Of a stretch of DNA of 54,814 bases, positions 33,896-43,028 are shown piece by piece. The notes under the pieces were generated by a model, which did no database searches, was not told where the DNA came from, and worked only from the letters and a program-made list of their open reading frames with translations. This stretch comes from Cereibacter johrii (GTDB taxonomy: Bacteria; Pseudomonadota; Alphaproteobacteria; Rhodobacterales; Rhodobacteraceae): positions 1-54,814 of the forward strand of contig NZ_MABH01000043.1 of the NCBI RefSeq assembly GCF_001720585.1, written 5' to 3'. Position 1 is the first letter of the stretch. Each line of letters opens with the position of its first letter. A program made the translations under genes and the position numbers.

Positions 33896-34803
33896 ATGCA
33901 CCGCTCGCGCTCGACCGGGAAATCGCCGAGGCCCTGCTCACCGGGCAGCCCGTCGTGGCCCTCGAATCGACCATCATCACCCACGGCATGCCCTATCCGC
34001 AGAACGTCGAGACCGCGCGCGAGGTCGAGGCCACGGTCCGTGCCGCGGGCGGCGTGCCCGCCACCATCGCCGTGATGGACGGCCAGATCCGCGTGGGCCT
34101 GGGCCAGGCCGAGCTCGAACGGCTGGCGCGCGCCGACGAGGTGCAGAAACTGTCGCGGGCGGACCTCGCAACCTGCCTCGCCACCGGCGCCATGGGCTCG
34201 ACCACGGTCGCGGCCACCATGATCGCGGCGAACTTGGCGGGGATCTCGGTCTTCGCCACCGGCGGGATCGGCGGCGTCCACCGCGGCGCCGAGACCAGCT
34301 TCGACATCTCGGCCGACCTGAACGAGCTGGCGCAGACGCCGGTCACCGTCGTCTCGGCGGGCGCCAAGGCCATCCTCGATCTGCCCAAGACCTTCGAGGT
34401 TCTCGAGACGCTGGGCGTGCCGGTCATCGCCGTGGGCCAGGACGAGATCCCTGCCTTCTGGTCGCGCCGCTCGGGGCTGAAGGCACCGATCCGGCTCGAC
34501 ACGGCCGAGGAGATCGCCGCGGCCCACCTCATGCGCGGGAGACTCGGCCTGCCGGGCGGGCAACTGGTGGCCAATCCGATCCCGGCCGAGGCGGAGATCC
34601 CGCTGGCCGAGATGGCGGCCGTGGTCGATCGCGCCATCGCGCGGGCCGAGGCGCAGGGCGTGGCCGCCAAGGCCGTGACGCCGTTCCTGCTCGACCTGAT
34701 CTTCGATCTGACCGAGGGCCGGTCGCTCGAGGCCAACCGGGCGCTCGTCCTGTCGAACGCCCGGCTCGCGACCGACATCGCCCGCGCCATCGCCAGAGGC
34801 TGA
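33892..34803 (+). CDS. psuG: Pseudouridine-5'-phosphate glycosidase
   Basis: A 303-residue enzyme splitting the C-C glycosidic bond of pseudouridine 5'-phosphate into uracil and ribose 5-phosphate. Family signatures: V-A-L-E-S-T-I-I-T-H-G-M-P-Y-P, G-A-M-G-S-T-T-V-A-A-T, the F-A-T-G-G-I-G-G-V-H-R-G loop, V-S-A-G-A-K-A-I-L-D and G-Q-L-V-A-N-P-I-P. Metal and substrate residues appear intact and the length is normal. Translationally coupled to psuK. Confidence 0.95.
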   Translation: MNAPLALDREIAEALLTGQPVVALESTIITHGMPYPQNVETAREVEATVRAAGGVPATIAVMDGQIRVGLGQAELERLARADEVQKLSRADLATCLATGAMGSTTVAATMIAANLAGISVFATGGIGGVHRGAETSFDISADLNELAQTPVTVVSAGAKAILDLPKTFEVLETLGVPVIAVGQDEIPAFWSRRSGLKAPIRLDTAEEIAAAHLMRGRLGLPGGQLVANPIPAEAEIPLAEMAAVVDRAIARAEAQGVAAKAVTPFLLDLIFDLTEGRSLEANRALVLSNARLATDIARAIARG

Positions 34804-34833
34804 CGCGGGCGCAGCTGCCCCGGGGACCGCCCG

Positions 34834-35607
34834 TCAGAGGGCGGTCCAGCCTCCATCCACCGAGATCGTCGTCCCGGTGATCTGGTCGGCCGCGCCCGAG
34901 CAGAGGAAGACCACCGTGCCGCCGATCTGTCCCGTCGTGGCAAACTGGCGCGAGGGCTGGCGGTCGAGCATCACCTCGCGGATCACCGTCTCGCGGTCCA
35001 TGTCGTGCGCCTTCATCTGGTCGGGGATCTGCGCCTCGACCAGCGGCGTCAGCACATAGCCCGGACAGATCGCGTTGCAGGTGATGCCCTTGCCCGCCGT
35101 CTCGAGCGCGGTGACCTTGGTGAAGCCCACGACCCCGTGCTTGGCCGCGACATAGGCCGACTTGTAGGGGCTGGCCGTCAGCCCGTGCGCCGAGGCGATG
35201 TTGACGATCCGCCCCCAGCCCTTGGCGCGCATCCCCGGCAGGGCCGCCGCCGTCGTGTGGAAGGCCGACGAGAGGTTGATCGCGAGGATCGCGTTCCATT
35301 TCCCGACCGGGAAGTCCTCGATCGACGAGACATGCTGGATGCCCGCATTGTTCACGAGGATGTCGCAGCCGCCCGCCGTCTCGATCAGCGCCCGGCACGC
35401 CTCGCCGTCCGACATGTCGGCCGCGATATAGCGGCAGCTCACCCCATGCTCGCGGCCGATCTTCTCGGCCAGCGCGTGATCCTCGTCGCGGTCGGTGAAG
35501 GAGTTGATGACAACCTCGGCCCCGGCGCGCGCCAGCTCCTCGGCGCAGCCCAGCCCGATGCCCGAGTTCGAGCCGGTGACGATTGCCCGCTTGCCTTTCA
35601 GATCCAT
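34834..35607 (-). CDS. bdhA: 3-hydroxybutyrate dehydrogenase (SDR family)
   Basis: A 257-residue short-chain dehydrogenase oxidising D-3-hydroxybutyrate to acetoacetate during polyhydroxybutyrate breakdown. T-G-S-N-S-G-I-G-L-G is the NAD-binding turn; N-N-A-G-I-Q-H-V, the catalytic S-A-H-G...Y-K-S-A-Y-V-A-A-K (Tyr/Lys) and C-P-G-Y-V-L-T-P-L-V are all as in BdhA. It deviates at residue 43 onward (F-T-D-R-D-E-D), a loop variant. GGAGG about 7 bases upstream of the ATG at 35607. Confidence 0.9.
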   Translation of the reverse strand: MDLKGKRAIVTGSNSGIGLGCAEELARAGAEVVINSFTDRDEDHALAEKIGREHGVSCRYIAADMSDGEACRALIETAGGCDILVNNAGIQHVSSIEDFPVGKWNAILAINLSSAFHTTAAALPGMRAKGWGRIVNIASAHGLTASPYKSAYVAAKHGVVGFTKVTALETAGKGITCNAICPGYVLTPLVEAQIPDQMKAHDMDRETVIREVMLDRQPSRQFATTGQIGGTVVFLCSGAADQITGTTISVDGGWTAL

Positions 35608-35707
35608 GGTCCTGCCTCCCGTCATGTGCACTGGCCAAGACCTAGCCAATGGGCCGCAGGATGGCGAGATGGCACGGAGACCGGGGCGCCTGTCATTCGC
35701 GAAGCGC

Positions 35708-35737
35708 GAAAAAAAACGCCGGCGCGAAGCCGGCGTT
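35708..35737 (-). terminator. Intrinsic terminator of the small RNA candidate
   Basis: A perfect 9-bp AACGCCGGC stem (35715-35723 with 35729-35737) with a 5-nt loop, followed on the minus strand by a run of T from 35716 downwards. It sits upstream of bdhA, so it insulates that gene. Confidence 0.8.
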
Positions 35738-35784
35738 AAGTCGTTGAGGCAGGTTTCATACAGGCAAGAAACCTATCGAGCAGT
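35708..35784 (-). ncRNA. Candidate orphan small RNA
   Basis: On the minus strand a promoter, a structured body and a terminator occur in the right order. TTGGAC (35814-35819), 17-bp spacer, TATAAG (35791-35796); predicted start near 35784; a 7-bp hairpin (35751-35757 with 35768-35774); then a 9-bp hairpin (35715-35723 with 35729-35737) followed by seven or more T. The predicted RNA is about 75 nt. There is no open frame of note, and the neighbouring genes on the minus strand begin only at 35607, after the terminator. It cannot be a 3' UTR because the gene to the right is on the plus strand. Confidence 0.6.
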
Positions 35785-35790
35785 GAGATA

Positions 35791-35819
35791 CTTATACGAC
35801 CTTCTCCGCCGCTGTCCAA
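35791..35819 (-). promoter_or_regulatory. Sigma-70-type promoter of the small RNA candidate
   Basis: TTGGAC at 35814-35819 and TATAAG at 35791-35796 (minus strand), 17-bp spacing. TATAAG differs from consensus at one base, which is unusually good for this GC-rich genome. Confidence 0.55.
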
Positions 35820-35897
35820 GGTAAAAGTTTGAAAAGGTTACCGCCCGCGGCTAAATCTGGCCCCCTGCGGATCGGCCACCGAGGAGCTGTTGCCGGA

Positions 35898-37709
35898 ATG
35901 ATACAGGAATACCGGTCCCGCCTGAGGGGCGCCGCGCTGGCTCTCGGGCTTGCCGTTCTGGGCACGACGCTGGCCGCCGAACCCCGGCACGGCATAGCTA
36001 TGTATGGCGAACCGGCGCTTCCACCGGATTTTGTGTCTCTGCCATATGCAAATCCCGACGCGCCGAAGGGCGGCCGGATCGTGCTGGGCGAGACGGGCGG
36101 ATTCGATTCCCTGAACCCCTACATAGTTAAGGGCCGTGCCCCCTATTCGCTCGCGCCGCTGACGGTCGAGACGCTGCTCGGCCGGTCGCTCGACGAGCCC
36201 TTCACGCTCTACGGGCTCCTCGCCGAATCGGTCGAGACGGACCCTGCCCGGACCTGGGTCGAATTCACGCTGCGCGAGGGCGCGCGGTTCTCGGACGGGA
36301 CGCCCGTGACGGTCGAGGATGTGCTCTGGTCGTTCGAGGTTCTCGGCACCCAGGGGATGCCGCGCTACTGGGGCGCGTGGCAGAAGATCGCGAGCGCAGA
36401 GCAGACGGGCCCGCGCTCGGTCCGCTTCACCTTTTCCGAGCAGGACCGCGAGCTGCCGCTGGTGCTGGGCCTGCGACCGATCCTGAAGAAGGCGCAGTGG
36501 GAGGGGCGGGACTTCGCCTCCTCGGGCTTCGAGGCGCCGATCGGCTCGGGGCCCTACATCCTCGAGAGCTTCGAGCCGGGCCGGGTGCTGCGCTACCGCC
36601 GCAACCCCGACTGGTGGGGGCGCGACCTGCCCTTCAACCGCGGCCAGCACAATCTCGACGAGGTGGTGGTCGAGTATTTCGGCGATGCGAGCGTGGCCTT
36701 CGAGGCGTTCAAGGCCGGCGCCCTCTCGGTCTACCGCGAGACGAGCGCCGCCCGCTGGGCCACCCACTACGGTTTCCCGGCCGTGCAGAGCGGCGCGATG
36801 GTCAAGTCCGAGATCCCGCATGGCCGCCCTTCCGGAATGGAGGGGCTGGTGATGAATACGCGTCGCGCCCTTTTCGCCGACTGGCGCGTGCGCGAGGCGA
36901 TGCTCCTGGCCTTCGACTTCGACCTCGTCAACCGCACGCTGACCGGCGGCGCCGAGCCGCGGATCGCCTCCTACTTCTCGAACTCGGCGCTCGGCATGGA
37001 GGTGGGAGCGCCTGCCACGGGGCGCGAGCGGGCGCTGCTCGAGCCCTTCGCGGCAACCCTCCTGCCCGGCACGCTCGACGGCTATGCCCTGCCCGCCACG
37101 CACGGCGCCTCGAACCGCAGCAATCTGCGCGAGGCCGCCCGGCTTCTCTCGGAGGCCGGCTGGCGGATCGAGGACGGGATGCTCGAAGGCCCCGGCGGCG
37201 AGCCCTTCGCCTTCGAGATCCTGCTGCCGCAGGGCGCGGATGCGATGATCGCGGCCGCGATCATCTACCGGCAGGCCCTGACGCGGCTCGGGATCTCGGC
37301 CCGCATCACGACCGTCGATCCGGCGCAGTTCAAGCAGCGGGTCGACAATCAGGATTTCGAAATGACGAGCTTCCTGCGCTCGCTCAGCCTGTCGCCCGGC
37401 AACGAGCAGCTCCTCTACTGGTCGGCCGAGGACAAGGATCTGCCCGGCTCGCGCAATCTGATGGGAATGGAGAGCCCCGCCGCCGAGGCGGTGATCCGGC
37501 ACATGCTGGCCACCGACGATGCCGAGGAGTTTCAAGCCTCCGTGAGGGCGCTCGACCGGGTTCTGACCGCCGGTAGATATGTCATTCCAATGTGGTATTC
37601 TCGGGTCTCCCGGCTGGCGCACGACAAGCGCCTGCGCTATCCGGCAAAAACACCCATCTATGGCGACTGGCCGGGATTCCTGCCGGACGTCTGGTGGCAA
37701 GAAAAGTGA
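35898..37709 (+). CDS. YejA-like ABC transporter substrate-binding protein
   Basis: A 603-residue family 5 extracellular binding protein for oligopeptide-type solutes, closest in pattern to YejA (microcin C/peptide uptake). Signal peptide in the first ~33 residues. H-G-I-A-M-Y-G-E-P and Y-A-N-P-D-A-P-K-G-G near the start are YejA hallmarks; then F-S-D-G-T-P-V-T-V-E-D-V and G-S-G-P-Y in the middle. The ATG at 35898 has GAGGAG about 10 bases upstream; an in-frame ATG at 35829 would place about 23 extra residues before the signal peptide. No permease or ATPase genes follow, so it is an orphan binding protein in this window. Confidence 0.87.
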   Translation: MIQEYRSRLRGAALALGLAVLGTTLAAEPRHGIAMYGEPALPPDFVSLPYANPDAPKGGRIVLGETGGFDSLNPYIVKGRAPYSLAPLTVETLLGRSLDEPFTLYGLLAESVETDPARTWVEFTLREGARFSDGTPVTVEDVLWSFEVLGTQGMPRYWGAWQKIASAEQTGPRSVRFTFSEQDRELPLVLGLRPILKKAQWEGRDFASSGFEAPIGSGPYILESFEPGRVLRYRRNPDWWGRDLPFNRGQHNLDEVVVEYFGDASVAFEAFKAGALSVYRETSAARWATHYGFPAVQSGAMVKSEIPHGRPSGMEGLVMNTRRALFADWRVREAMLLAFDFDLVNRTLTGGAEPRIASYFSNSALGMEVGAPATGRERALLEPFAATLLPGTLDGYALPATHGASNRSNLREAARLLSEAGWRIEDGMLEGPGGEPFAFEILLPQGADAMIAAAIIYRQALTRLGISARITTVDPAQFKQRVDNQDFEMTSFLRSLSLSPGNEQLLYWSAEDKDLPGSRNLMGMESPAAEAVIRHMLATDDAEEFQASVRALDRVLTAGRYVIPMWYSRVSRLAHDKRLRYPAKTPIYGDWPGFLPDVWWQEK

Positions 37710-37725
37710 GAGCGAGCGGACGAAG

Positions 37726-37857
37726 ATGAAGAAACTGGTGGTTCTGGCGGTCGTCGCGGCCGCCCTTCAGGGCTGCAACACGGTGGCCGGCGTCGGGCAG
37801 GACATCACGGGTGGCGCGAACCGCGTCGGCAACTGGGTGATGGGCCCCGGCTACTGA
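37726..37857 (+). CDS. Entericidin-like small lipoprotein
   Basis: A 43-residue lipoprotein. The signal ends L-Q-G-C with the lipidated Cys17, followed by N-T-V-A-G-V-G-Q-D, which is the entericidin A/B pattern (C-N-T-x-x-G-x-G-x-D). Entericidins are membrane-active peptides linked to stress lysis in enterics; in alphaproteobacteria the role is unclear. It begins 16 bp after the YejA-like gene. A hairpin follows at 37904-37926. Confidence 0.8.
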   Translation: MKKLVVLAVVAAALQGCNTVAGVGQDITGGANRVGNWVMGPGY

Positions 37858-37903
37858 TCCGGGGCCGACGCCCGGCCTTTCTCCTGACAGGATCGGACGA
37901 TCC

Positions 37904-37926
37904 CCCGGCCCTCCCGCAGGGCCGGG
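37904..37926. terminator. Terminator between entericidin and RND genes
   Basis: A 9-bp CCCGGCCCT inverted repeat (37904-37912 with 37918-37926) between convergent genes; short T-rich sequence follows only weakly. Confidence 0.5.
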
Positions 37927-37932
37927 CGGTCT

Positions 37933-40900
37933 TCACTGTGCGACGAACATCCGCTTCGGCGCCTGTTCGAGCTCGGCCACCCGCGCCTGAAGTGCTGCCA
38001 GATCCGCCTCCCGCGCGCTCAGGCGCTCGGCCAGCTCCTCGGGGGTGGGCTGCGGCGCCTCCTCTTCCCGGGCCCCCGCGATGCCGCGGAAGAGCCGGGC
38101 GAAGAGCCGCGAGAGATCGTCCATGATGAGGAAGAAGGACGGCACGATCACGAGGCTCAGCACCGTCGAGACGATGATGCCGCCGATCACGGCGGTGGCC
38201 ATCGGCGCGCGGAACGGCCCGCCCTCGCCCACGCCCAGAGCCGAGGGCAGCATCCCCGCCGACATGGCGATCGAGGTCATGACGATGGGACGGGCCCGCT
38301 TGTGGCCGGCCTCCATGATCGCGGAGAACCGGTCCATGCCCCGCGCCCGCATCTCGACCGCGAAATCCACGAGCAGGATCGCGTTCTTGGTCACGATCCC
38401 CATCAGCATCAGGATCCCGATCAGCACCGGCATGGAGAGCGCCGAGCCCGTCAGGATCAGCGCCGCGGCGACGCCCCCGATGGCCAGCGGCAGCGAGAAG
38501 AGGATGGTGAAGGGCTGGAGCACCGAGCGGAACAGCAGGATCAGCACGGTCAGCACCAGCATGAGCCCGAGGATCATCGCATTGCCGAAGCTCGTCATCA
38601 GCTCCTGCTGCACCTCGGCGTCGCCCGCCTCCTGAATCCGCACGGTGGGCGGCAGGGCCACGCTTTCGGTGATCTCCTTGAAGCGCGCCGAGGCGGTGCC
38701 CAGCGCCACGCCCACGGGCAGGTTCGCCCCGATGGTCGCACGCCGCTCGCGGTTCAGCCGGTCGACGACGCTCGGACCCTCGGCGATGCGGATGTCGGCC
38801 ACCGCCGAGAGCGGCACCTGCGCGCCGGAGGCGGTGGTGACCTTCAGCGCCGCGATGCGGGCCAGATCGCCCCGCGCCGCGGTCGCGAGCTGCACCCGCA
38901 CCGGGATCTGGCGCCCGTCGAGCGAGATCTTGGCGAGGCTCGCGTCGATGTCGCCGATGGTCGCCACCCGCACGATCTCGGCGATCTGCGCCGTGGTCAC
39001 GCCGAGCCGGGCCGCCTCGTCGCCCCGCGGCGTGATCTGCAGCTCAGGGCGCGGCAGCGCCCCCTCCGAGGCCACATCGGCCAGCAGCGGGTCGCCCCTG
39101 AGCGCGGATTCGAGCCGCGCCACCGCCGCGTTCAGGTCGGCCTCGTTGCTCGAGAGGATCGAGAAGCTCAGGTCGCGCTCGCCCCGGTCGTTCAGCTTGA
39201 AGGCGCGCACGTCGGGCACGTCGGCGATCCGCGCGAAGATCTCGGCCTCGATCTCGTTCTGCGGCCGGACGCGGCCCTCGGGCGTCATCTGCGGCAGGAA
39301 CGGCCCCACGAGCGGCAGCCGCCCGGCCAGCGTCACGATGCGGTAGCTGAGCCGGTGGTCGAGCTTTTCGAGCAGCACCGTCACCGCCGCGCGGCGGATG
39401 TCGCGCTCGCCCGTGGGCGAGGCTCCGCCCAGCACGAAGACATTCTCCACCCCCTTCACGTCGCGGATCCGGTCGAGGATCGCCTGCGTCGTCCGGTCGG
39501 TCTCGTCGAGCGAACTGCCGGGGGCAAGCTCCACGCTGAGCGGGATGCGGCTCACGTCCTCGGGCGGGATGAAGCTGCCCGGAATGCGCAGCATGAAGAA
39601 CATCGAGACGGCGAAGACCCCGATGGCCGCCAGAAGGGTGAGATAGCGGAAGCGCAGGGTCTGGCGCACGAGGCCCAGATAGCCGCGCATGATGAAGCCG
39701 TCGCCGTGGGATTTCTCGTCGGCATCCTTCGCGCGCATGAGATAGGCCGCCATCATCGGCGTGATGAGCCGCGCCACGAGGAGCGAGAAAAGCACCGAAA
39801 TGGCGACGGTGAGGCCGAACTGGGCGAAATACTGCCCCGGGATGCCGGGCATGAACGAGACCGGCACGAAGACCGCGACGATGGTGAGCGACGTGGCGAT
39901 CACCGCCATGCCGATCTCGTCGGCCGCGTCGATGGCCGCGCGGTAGGGCGATTTGCCCATGCGGATGTGGCGCGCGATGTTCTCGATCTCGACGATGGCA
40001 TCGTCGACGAGGATGCCGGTGGCGAGCGTGATGGCGAGGAAGCTCACGAGGTTGAGCGAGAAGCCCAGCAGATCCATCACCCAGAAGGTCGGCACCGCCG
40101 ACAGGGGCAGCGCCACCGCCGCGATGAAGGTCGCGCGCCAGTTCCGCAGGAAGGCCAGCACCACGAGCGTGGCCAGAAGCGCCCCCTCTAGGAGCGTGTG
40201 AAGCGCCGCCTCGTAGTTGCCGTAGGTGTAGAAGACCGTATCGTCCACCAGCTCGGTGCGGACCTCGGGATGCGCCCGTGCGAGATCGGCCAGAACCGCA
40301 TTCACGGTCTCGGCCACCGAGACCTCGCTCGCGCCCTTGGCGCGGAAGACCGCGAAGGTCACCACCGGCTCGCCGTTGAAGCGCGAGAAGGAGCGCAGCT
40401 CCTCGTAGCTGTCCACCACCTCGCCCAGATCCGAGAGCCGCACGAAGCGCCCCGAGGGCAGCGCGATGGTCGTGGCGGCGAGCCGCCCGGCCGTCGCCGC
40501 ATCGCCCAGCACGCGGATCGCCTGCTCGCCCTGCCCGAGCTCGGCCCGGCCCGAGCCGAGATTGGCATTCGTCGCGCGCAGCTGCGCGTTCACCTGCGGC
40601 GCGGTGATGCCGAAACTGTCGAGCTTCACCGGATCGAGCTCCACCCGGATCTCGCGTTCGGCTCCGCCGTAGCGGTCCACCCGGCCGATGCCGGGCTTGC
40701 CCTGAAGCGCGCGGGTGATCGTGTCGTCCACGAACCAGGACAGTTCCTCGATCGTCATGTTTGGCGAGGAGACGGCGAAGGTCATGATCGCCTGCCCCTC
40801 GACGTCGATGCGCGTCACGATGGGCGCCTCGATCCCGCCCGGCAGGTCGCCGCGGATCTGGTCGATGGCGTCCTTCGTGTCCTGCACCGCCTTGTCGGTG

Positions 40901-41199
40901 GGCACCTCCATGCGGAACTCGACGACGGTGGTCGAGCGGCCGTCCACCACGGTCGAGGTGATGTTCTTCACCCCGGTGACGCCCGCCACCGCATCCTCGA
41001 TCTCCTTGGTGACCTGCGTCTCCATCTCGGCGGGCGCGGCGCCGGCCTGATCGACCGTCACCGCCACCAGCGGCACGTCGATGTTCGGAAAGCGCGTGAT
41101 GGGCAGCGTGTTGAAGGCCTGCCAGCCCAGCACCATCAGCAGGACGAAGCCGAGGAGCGGCGCGACCGGATTGCGGATCGACCAGGCGGAGAAGTTCAT
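37933..41199 (-). CDS. RND family multidrug efflux pump, inner-membrane subunit
   Basis: A 1088-residue HAE1-type RND transporter (AcrB/MexF relatives). Twelve membrane segments with two large periplasmic loops after the first and seventh. The proton-relay Asp pair is in segment 4 (G-I-L-V-D-D-A-I-V), and segment 10-11 carries G-I-V-T-K-N-A-I-L. The C-terminus is extended by a short Glu/Ala-rich region (about residues 1040-1080) that may form a coiled coil. Third gene of a TetR-MFP-RND operon; no outer-membrane factor is adjacent, so TolC from elsewhere is likely used. Confidence 0.94.
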   Translation of the reverse strand: MNFSAWSIRNPVAPLLGFVLLMVLGWQAFNTLPITRFPNIDVPLVAVTVDQAGAAPAEMETQVTKEIEDAVAGVTGVKNITSTVVDGRSTTVVEFRMEVPTDKAVQDTKDAIDQIRGDLPGGIEAPIVTRIDVEGQAIMTFAVSSPNMTIEELSWFVDDTITRALQGKPGIGRVDRYGGAEREIRVELDPVKLDSFGITAPQVNAQLRATNANLGSGRAELGQGEQAIRVLGDAATAGRLAATTIALPSGRFVRLSDLGEVVDSYEELRSFSRFNGEPVVTFAVFRAKGASEVSVAETVNAVLADLARAHPEVRTELVDDTVFYTYGNYEAALHTLLEGALLATLVVLAFLRNWRATFIAAVALPLSAVPTFWVMDLLGFSLNLVSFLAITLATGILVDDAIVEIENIARHIRMGKSPYRAAIDAADEIGMAVIATSLTIVAVFVPVSFMPGIPGQYFAQFGLTVAISVLFSLLVARLITPMMAAYLMRAKDADEKSHGDGFIMRGYLGLVRQTLRFRYLTLLAAIGVFAVSMFFMLRIPGSFIPPEDVSRIPLSVELAPGSSLDETDRTTQAILDRIRDVKGVENVFVLGGASPTGERDIRRAAVTVLLEKLDHRLSYRIVTLAGRLPLVGPFLPQMTPEGRVRPQNEIEAEIFARIADVPDVRAFKLNDRGERDLSFSILSSNEADLNAAVARLESALRGDPLLADVASEGALPRPELQITPRGDEAARLGVTTAQIAEIVRVATIGDIDASLAKISLDGRQIPVRVQLATAARGDLARIAALKVTTASGAQVPLSAVADIRIAEGPSVVDRLNRERRATIGANLPVGVALGTASARFKEITESVALPPTVRIQEAGDAEVQQELMTSFGNAMILGLMLVLTVLILLFRSVLQPFTILFSLPLAIGGVAAALILTGSALSMPVLIGILMLMGIVTKNAILLVDFAVEMRARGMDRFSAIMEAGHKRARPIVMTSIAMSAGMLPSALGVGEGGPFRAPMATAVIGGIIVSTVLSLVIVPSFFLIMDDLSRLFARLFRGIAGAREEEAPQPTPEELAERLSAREADLAALQARVAELEQAPKRMFVAQ

Positions 41200-41209
41200 C
41201 GCGGGCGCC

Positions 41210-42382
41210 TCAGTTGACGGGTTCGGCGGGGACCGGGTTCACCCGGTCTCCGGGGCGCACGAAGGCGCCGGCCTTCGTGACCACGAGGTCGTTCGAGAAC
41301 AGGCCCTCGACGATCTCGACCATGCCGCGGTCGCGGATGCCGGTGGTGACGGGCGTCCGCTCCACCTCGCCGCCCTGACGCACGCGCAGGACCGTCGCGC
41401 CGTCGGCGCCGCCGCTGACCGCCGTCACCGGCACCGCCAGCGCATCGCGCTCGCTCACGAGGATCTCGGCCTCGGCGAACATGCCCGAGCGCACGGCCTC
41501 CATATGGCCGATGGCTATGCGCGCACGGCCGAGGCGGGTTGCGGTGTCGATGGCGGGCTCGACCAGCCGGACCGTCCCTTCGAGCGGGTCCACCGCGCCG
41601 AGCGTGCGGATCAGCACCGTCTGCCCGGGCCTGAGCCGCAGCAGATCCTGCTCGGCCACATCGGCGAAGAGTTCGAGCTGCCCGTCGCGCAGCAGCGTGA
41701 ACATGGGCTCGCCCTGCGCCGAGGCGATGGCGCCGACCTTGGCATTGCGCGAGACGATCTCGCCCGCCACCGGCGCCACCACCGACGTGCGGTTCAGCTG
41801 CAGCTCGATATTGGCCAGCTGCGCCTCGGCCAGCGCCACCTGCGCCCGCGCGGCCTCGAGCGTCTGGCGCGCGACCATTACGCGGGCGTTGGCCGAGACC
41901 GAGGCTGCCTGCGCCGTATCGGCCGCCGCCTGCGAGGCCGCGCCCTGCTGGCGCAGCTGCGCGGTGCGCCGGTTCACCCGCTCGGCCTCGTCGGCGGAGG
42001 CCTTGGCCTCGAGCACCTGCGCCTCGGCCTGAGCGATGGTGGCGCGCGCCGAGGCGAGCGAGGCGGTGAACTGGCTCTTCTGCAGCTCGAGCGTCGAGAC
42101 CGACAGGCGCGCCAGCACCTGCCCCTGGGCCACCCTATCGCCCACATCGGCCTCGAGCGTTTCGATGGGCTGGCCCTCGATCAGCGGCTGGACCTGCACG
42201 AGCTCGACCGCGCCGATCAGCCCCGAGGCGATCACCCGGTCGCGCATCGGCCGGCGCACGACCGTCGAGACCGTGATGGCGGGCAGGGCCTGAGCGGCCG
42301 AGGCCTGCGGCGCGGCCTCCTGCGCGGGGCTCGCCCAGGGCATCAGACCGGCAAGAAGGGCAATCGTCATCAGGCGCCGCAT
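41210..42382 (-). CDS. RND efflux periplasmic adaptor (membrane fusion protein)
   Basis: A 390-residue HlyD/AcrA-type adaptor: signal peptide (about 1-20), lipoyl half-motifs separated by a long alpha-helical hairpin (about 105-185, Ala/Gln-rich), barrel and membrane-proximal domains. No lipobox, so it is probably not lipidated. The start overlaps the end of the TetR gene by 13 bp, and the RND gene begins 10 bp after its stop, so all three are one transcript. Confidence 0.92.
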   Translation of the reverse strand: MRRLMTIALLAGLMPWASPAQEAAPQASAAQALPAITVSTVVRRPMRDRVIASGLIGAVELVQVQPLIEGQPIETLEADVGDRVAQGQVLARLSVSTLELQKSQFTASLASARATIAQAEAQVLEAKASADEAERVNRRTAQLRQQGAASQAAADTAQAASVSANARVMVARQTLEAARAQVALAEAQLANIELQLNRTSVVAPVAGEIVSRNAKVGAIASAQGEPMFTLLRDGQLELFADVAEQDLLRLRPGQTVLIRTLGAVDPLEGTVRLVEPAIDTATRLGRARIAIGHMEAVRSGMFAEAEILVSERDALAVPVTAVSGGADGATVLRVRQGGEVERTPVTTGIRDRGMVEIVEGLFSNDLVVTKAGAFVRPGDRVNPVPAEPVN

Positions 42383-43011
42383 GGCAGACCTCTCGCTTTC
42401 GAAGGATCGCGCGCCGCGCACCGTGCCACCTCGTCGAGGGTGGCATCGATGCTGCGCAGCAGAAGGGATTTCAGTTCGACCGACCCGGCCCGCTTCTGCG
42501 GCCAGTCGAGCGCCCAGGCGCGCACCAGCATCACGAGGAAGGCGGCATGGGCTGCAAAGCGTGCCTCGACCTCCGCCGGAGGCTGCCCCGTCACGCGGGC
42601 GAAGATCCCGAGGAAGGCCCGGCGGATCTCCGTCTCCATGCGGTCGCAGATGCCCGCGATCTCGGGGTTGCGGTGCGCCATGGCGGTGATCTCGGCCCAG
42701 AGCGGCGCATCCTCCTCGCAGAGCTCCACCTCGATCCGGTAGCGCAGGATCTCGCGCAGCCGCGCCATCGGATCGTCGGAAGAGACCACGGCCGCGAAGT
42801 CGCGCTCGACGCTTTCGAGGTCGCGCCGCACGATCGCCTCGACGATGGCGGCCTTCGAGGGAAAGTAGCGGTAGAAGTTGCCGACGCTCATGCCTGCGGC
42901 GCGGGCCAGATCCTGCATCGACGCGCCGTCGAACCCCTTCTCCGCGAAGGTGCCGCGGATCTGGTCGAGGATCTCGTCGCCGCGCGGAACGGGGGCAGAG
43001 CTGTCGGGCAT
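42370..43011 (-). CDS. TetR family repressor of the RND operon
   Basis: A 213-residue regulator. The helix-turn-helix spans about 28-60: G-F-D-G-A-S-M-Q-D-L-A-R-A-A-G-M-S-V-G-N-F-Y-R-Y-F-P-S-K is textbook TetR. The remaining ligand-binding domain is variable. The ATG at 43011 has GAGG about 5 bases upstream; an in-frame ATG at 43050 would put the palindromic operator inside the coding region and is less likely. It is the first gene of the operon it probably represses, the normal autoregulated layout. Confidence 0.9.
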   Translation of the reverse strand: MPDSSAPVPRGDEILDQIRGTFAEKGFDGASMQDLARAAGMSVGNFYRYFPSKAAIVEAIVRRDLESVERDFAAVVSSDDPMARLREILRYRIEVELCEEDAPLWAEITAMAHRNPEIAGICDRMETEIRRAFLGIFARVTGQPPAEVEARFAAHAAFLVMLVRAWALDWPQKRAGSVELKSLLLRSIDATLDEVARCAARDPSKARGLPCGA

Positions 43012-43028
43012 GGGGCCTCGTGCGGCTG

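Noticed and set aside
38302-40191. A 629-codon plus-strand frame inside the RND gene
   Set aside because: Antisense shadow of a well-defined RND pump; composition is His/Arg/Asp-rich with no motif.
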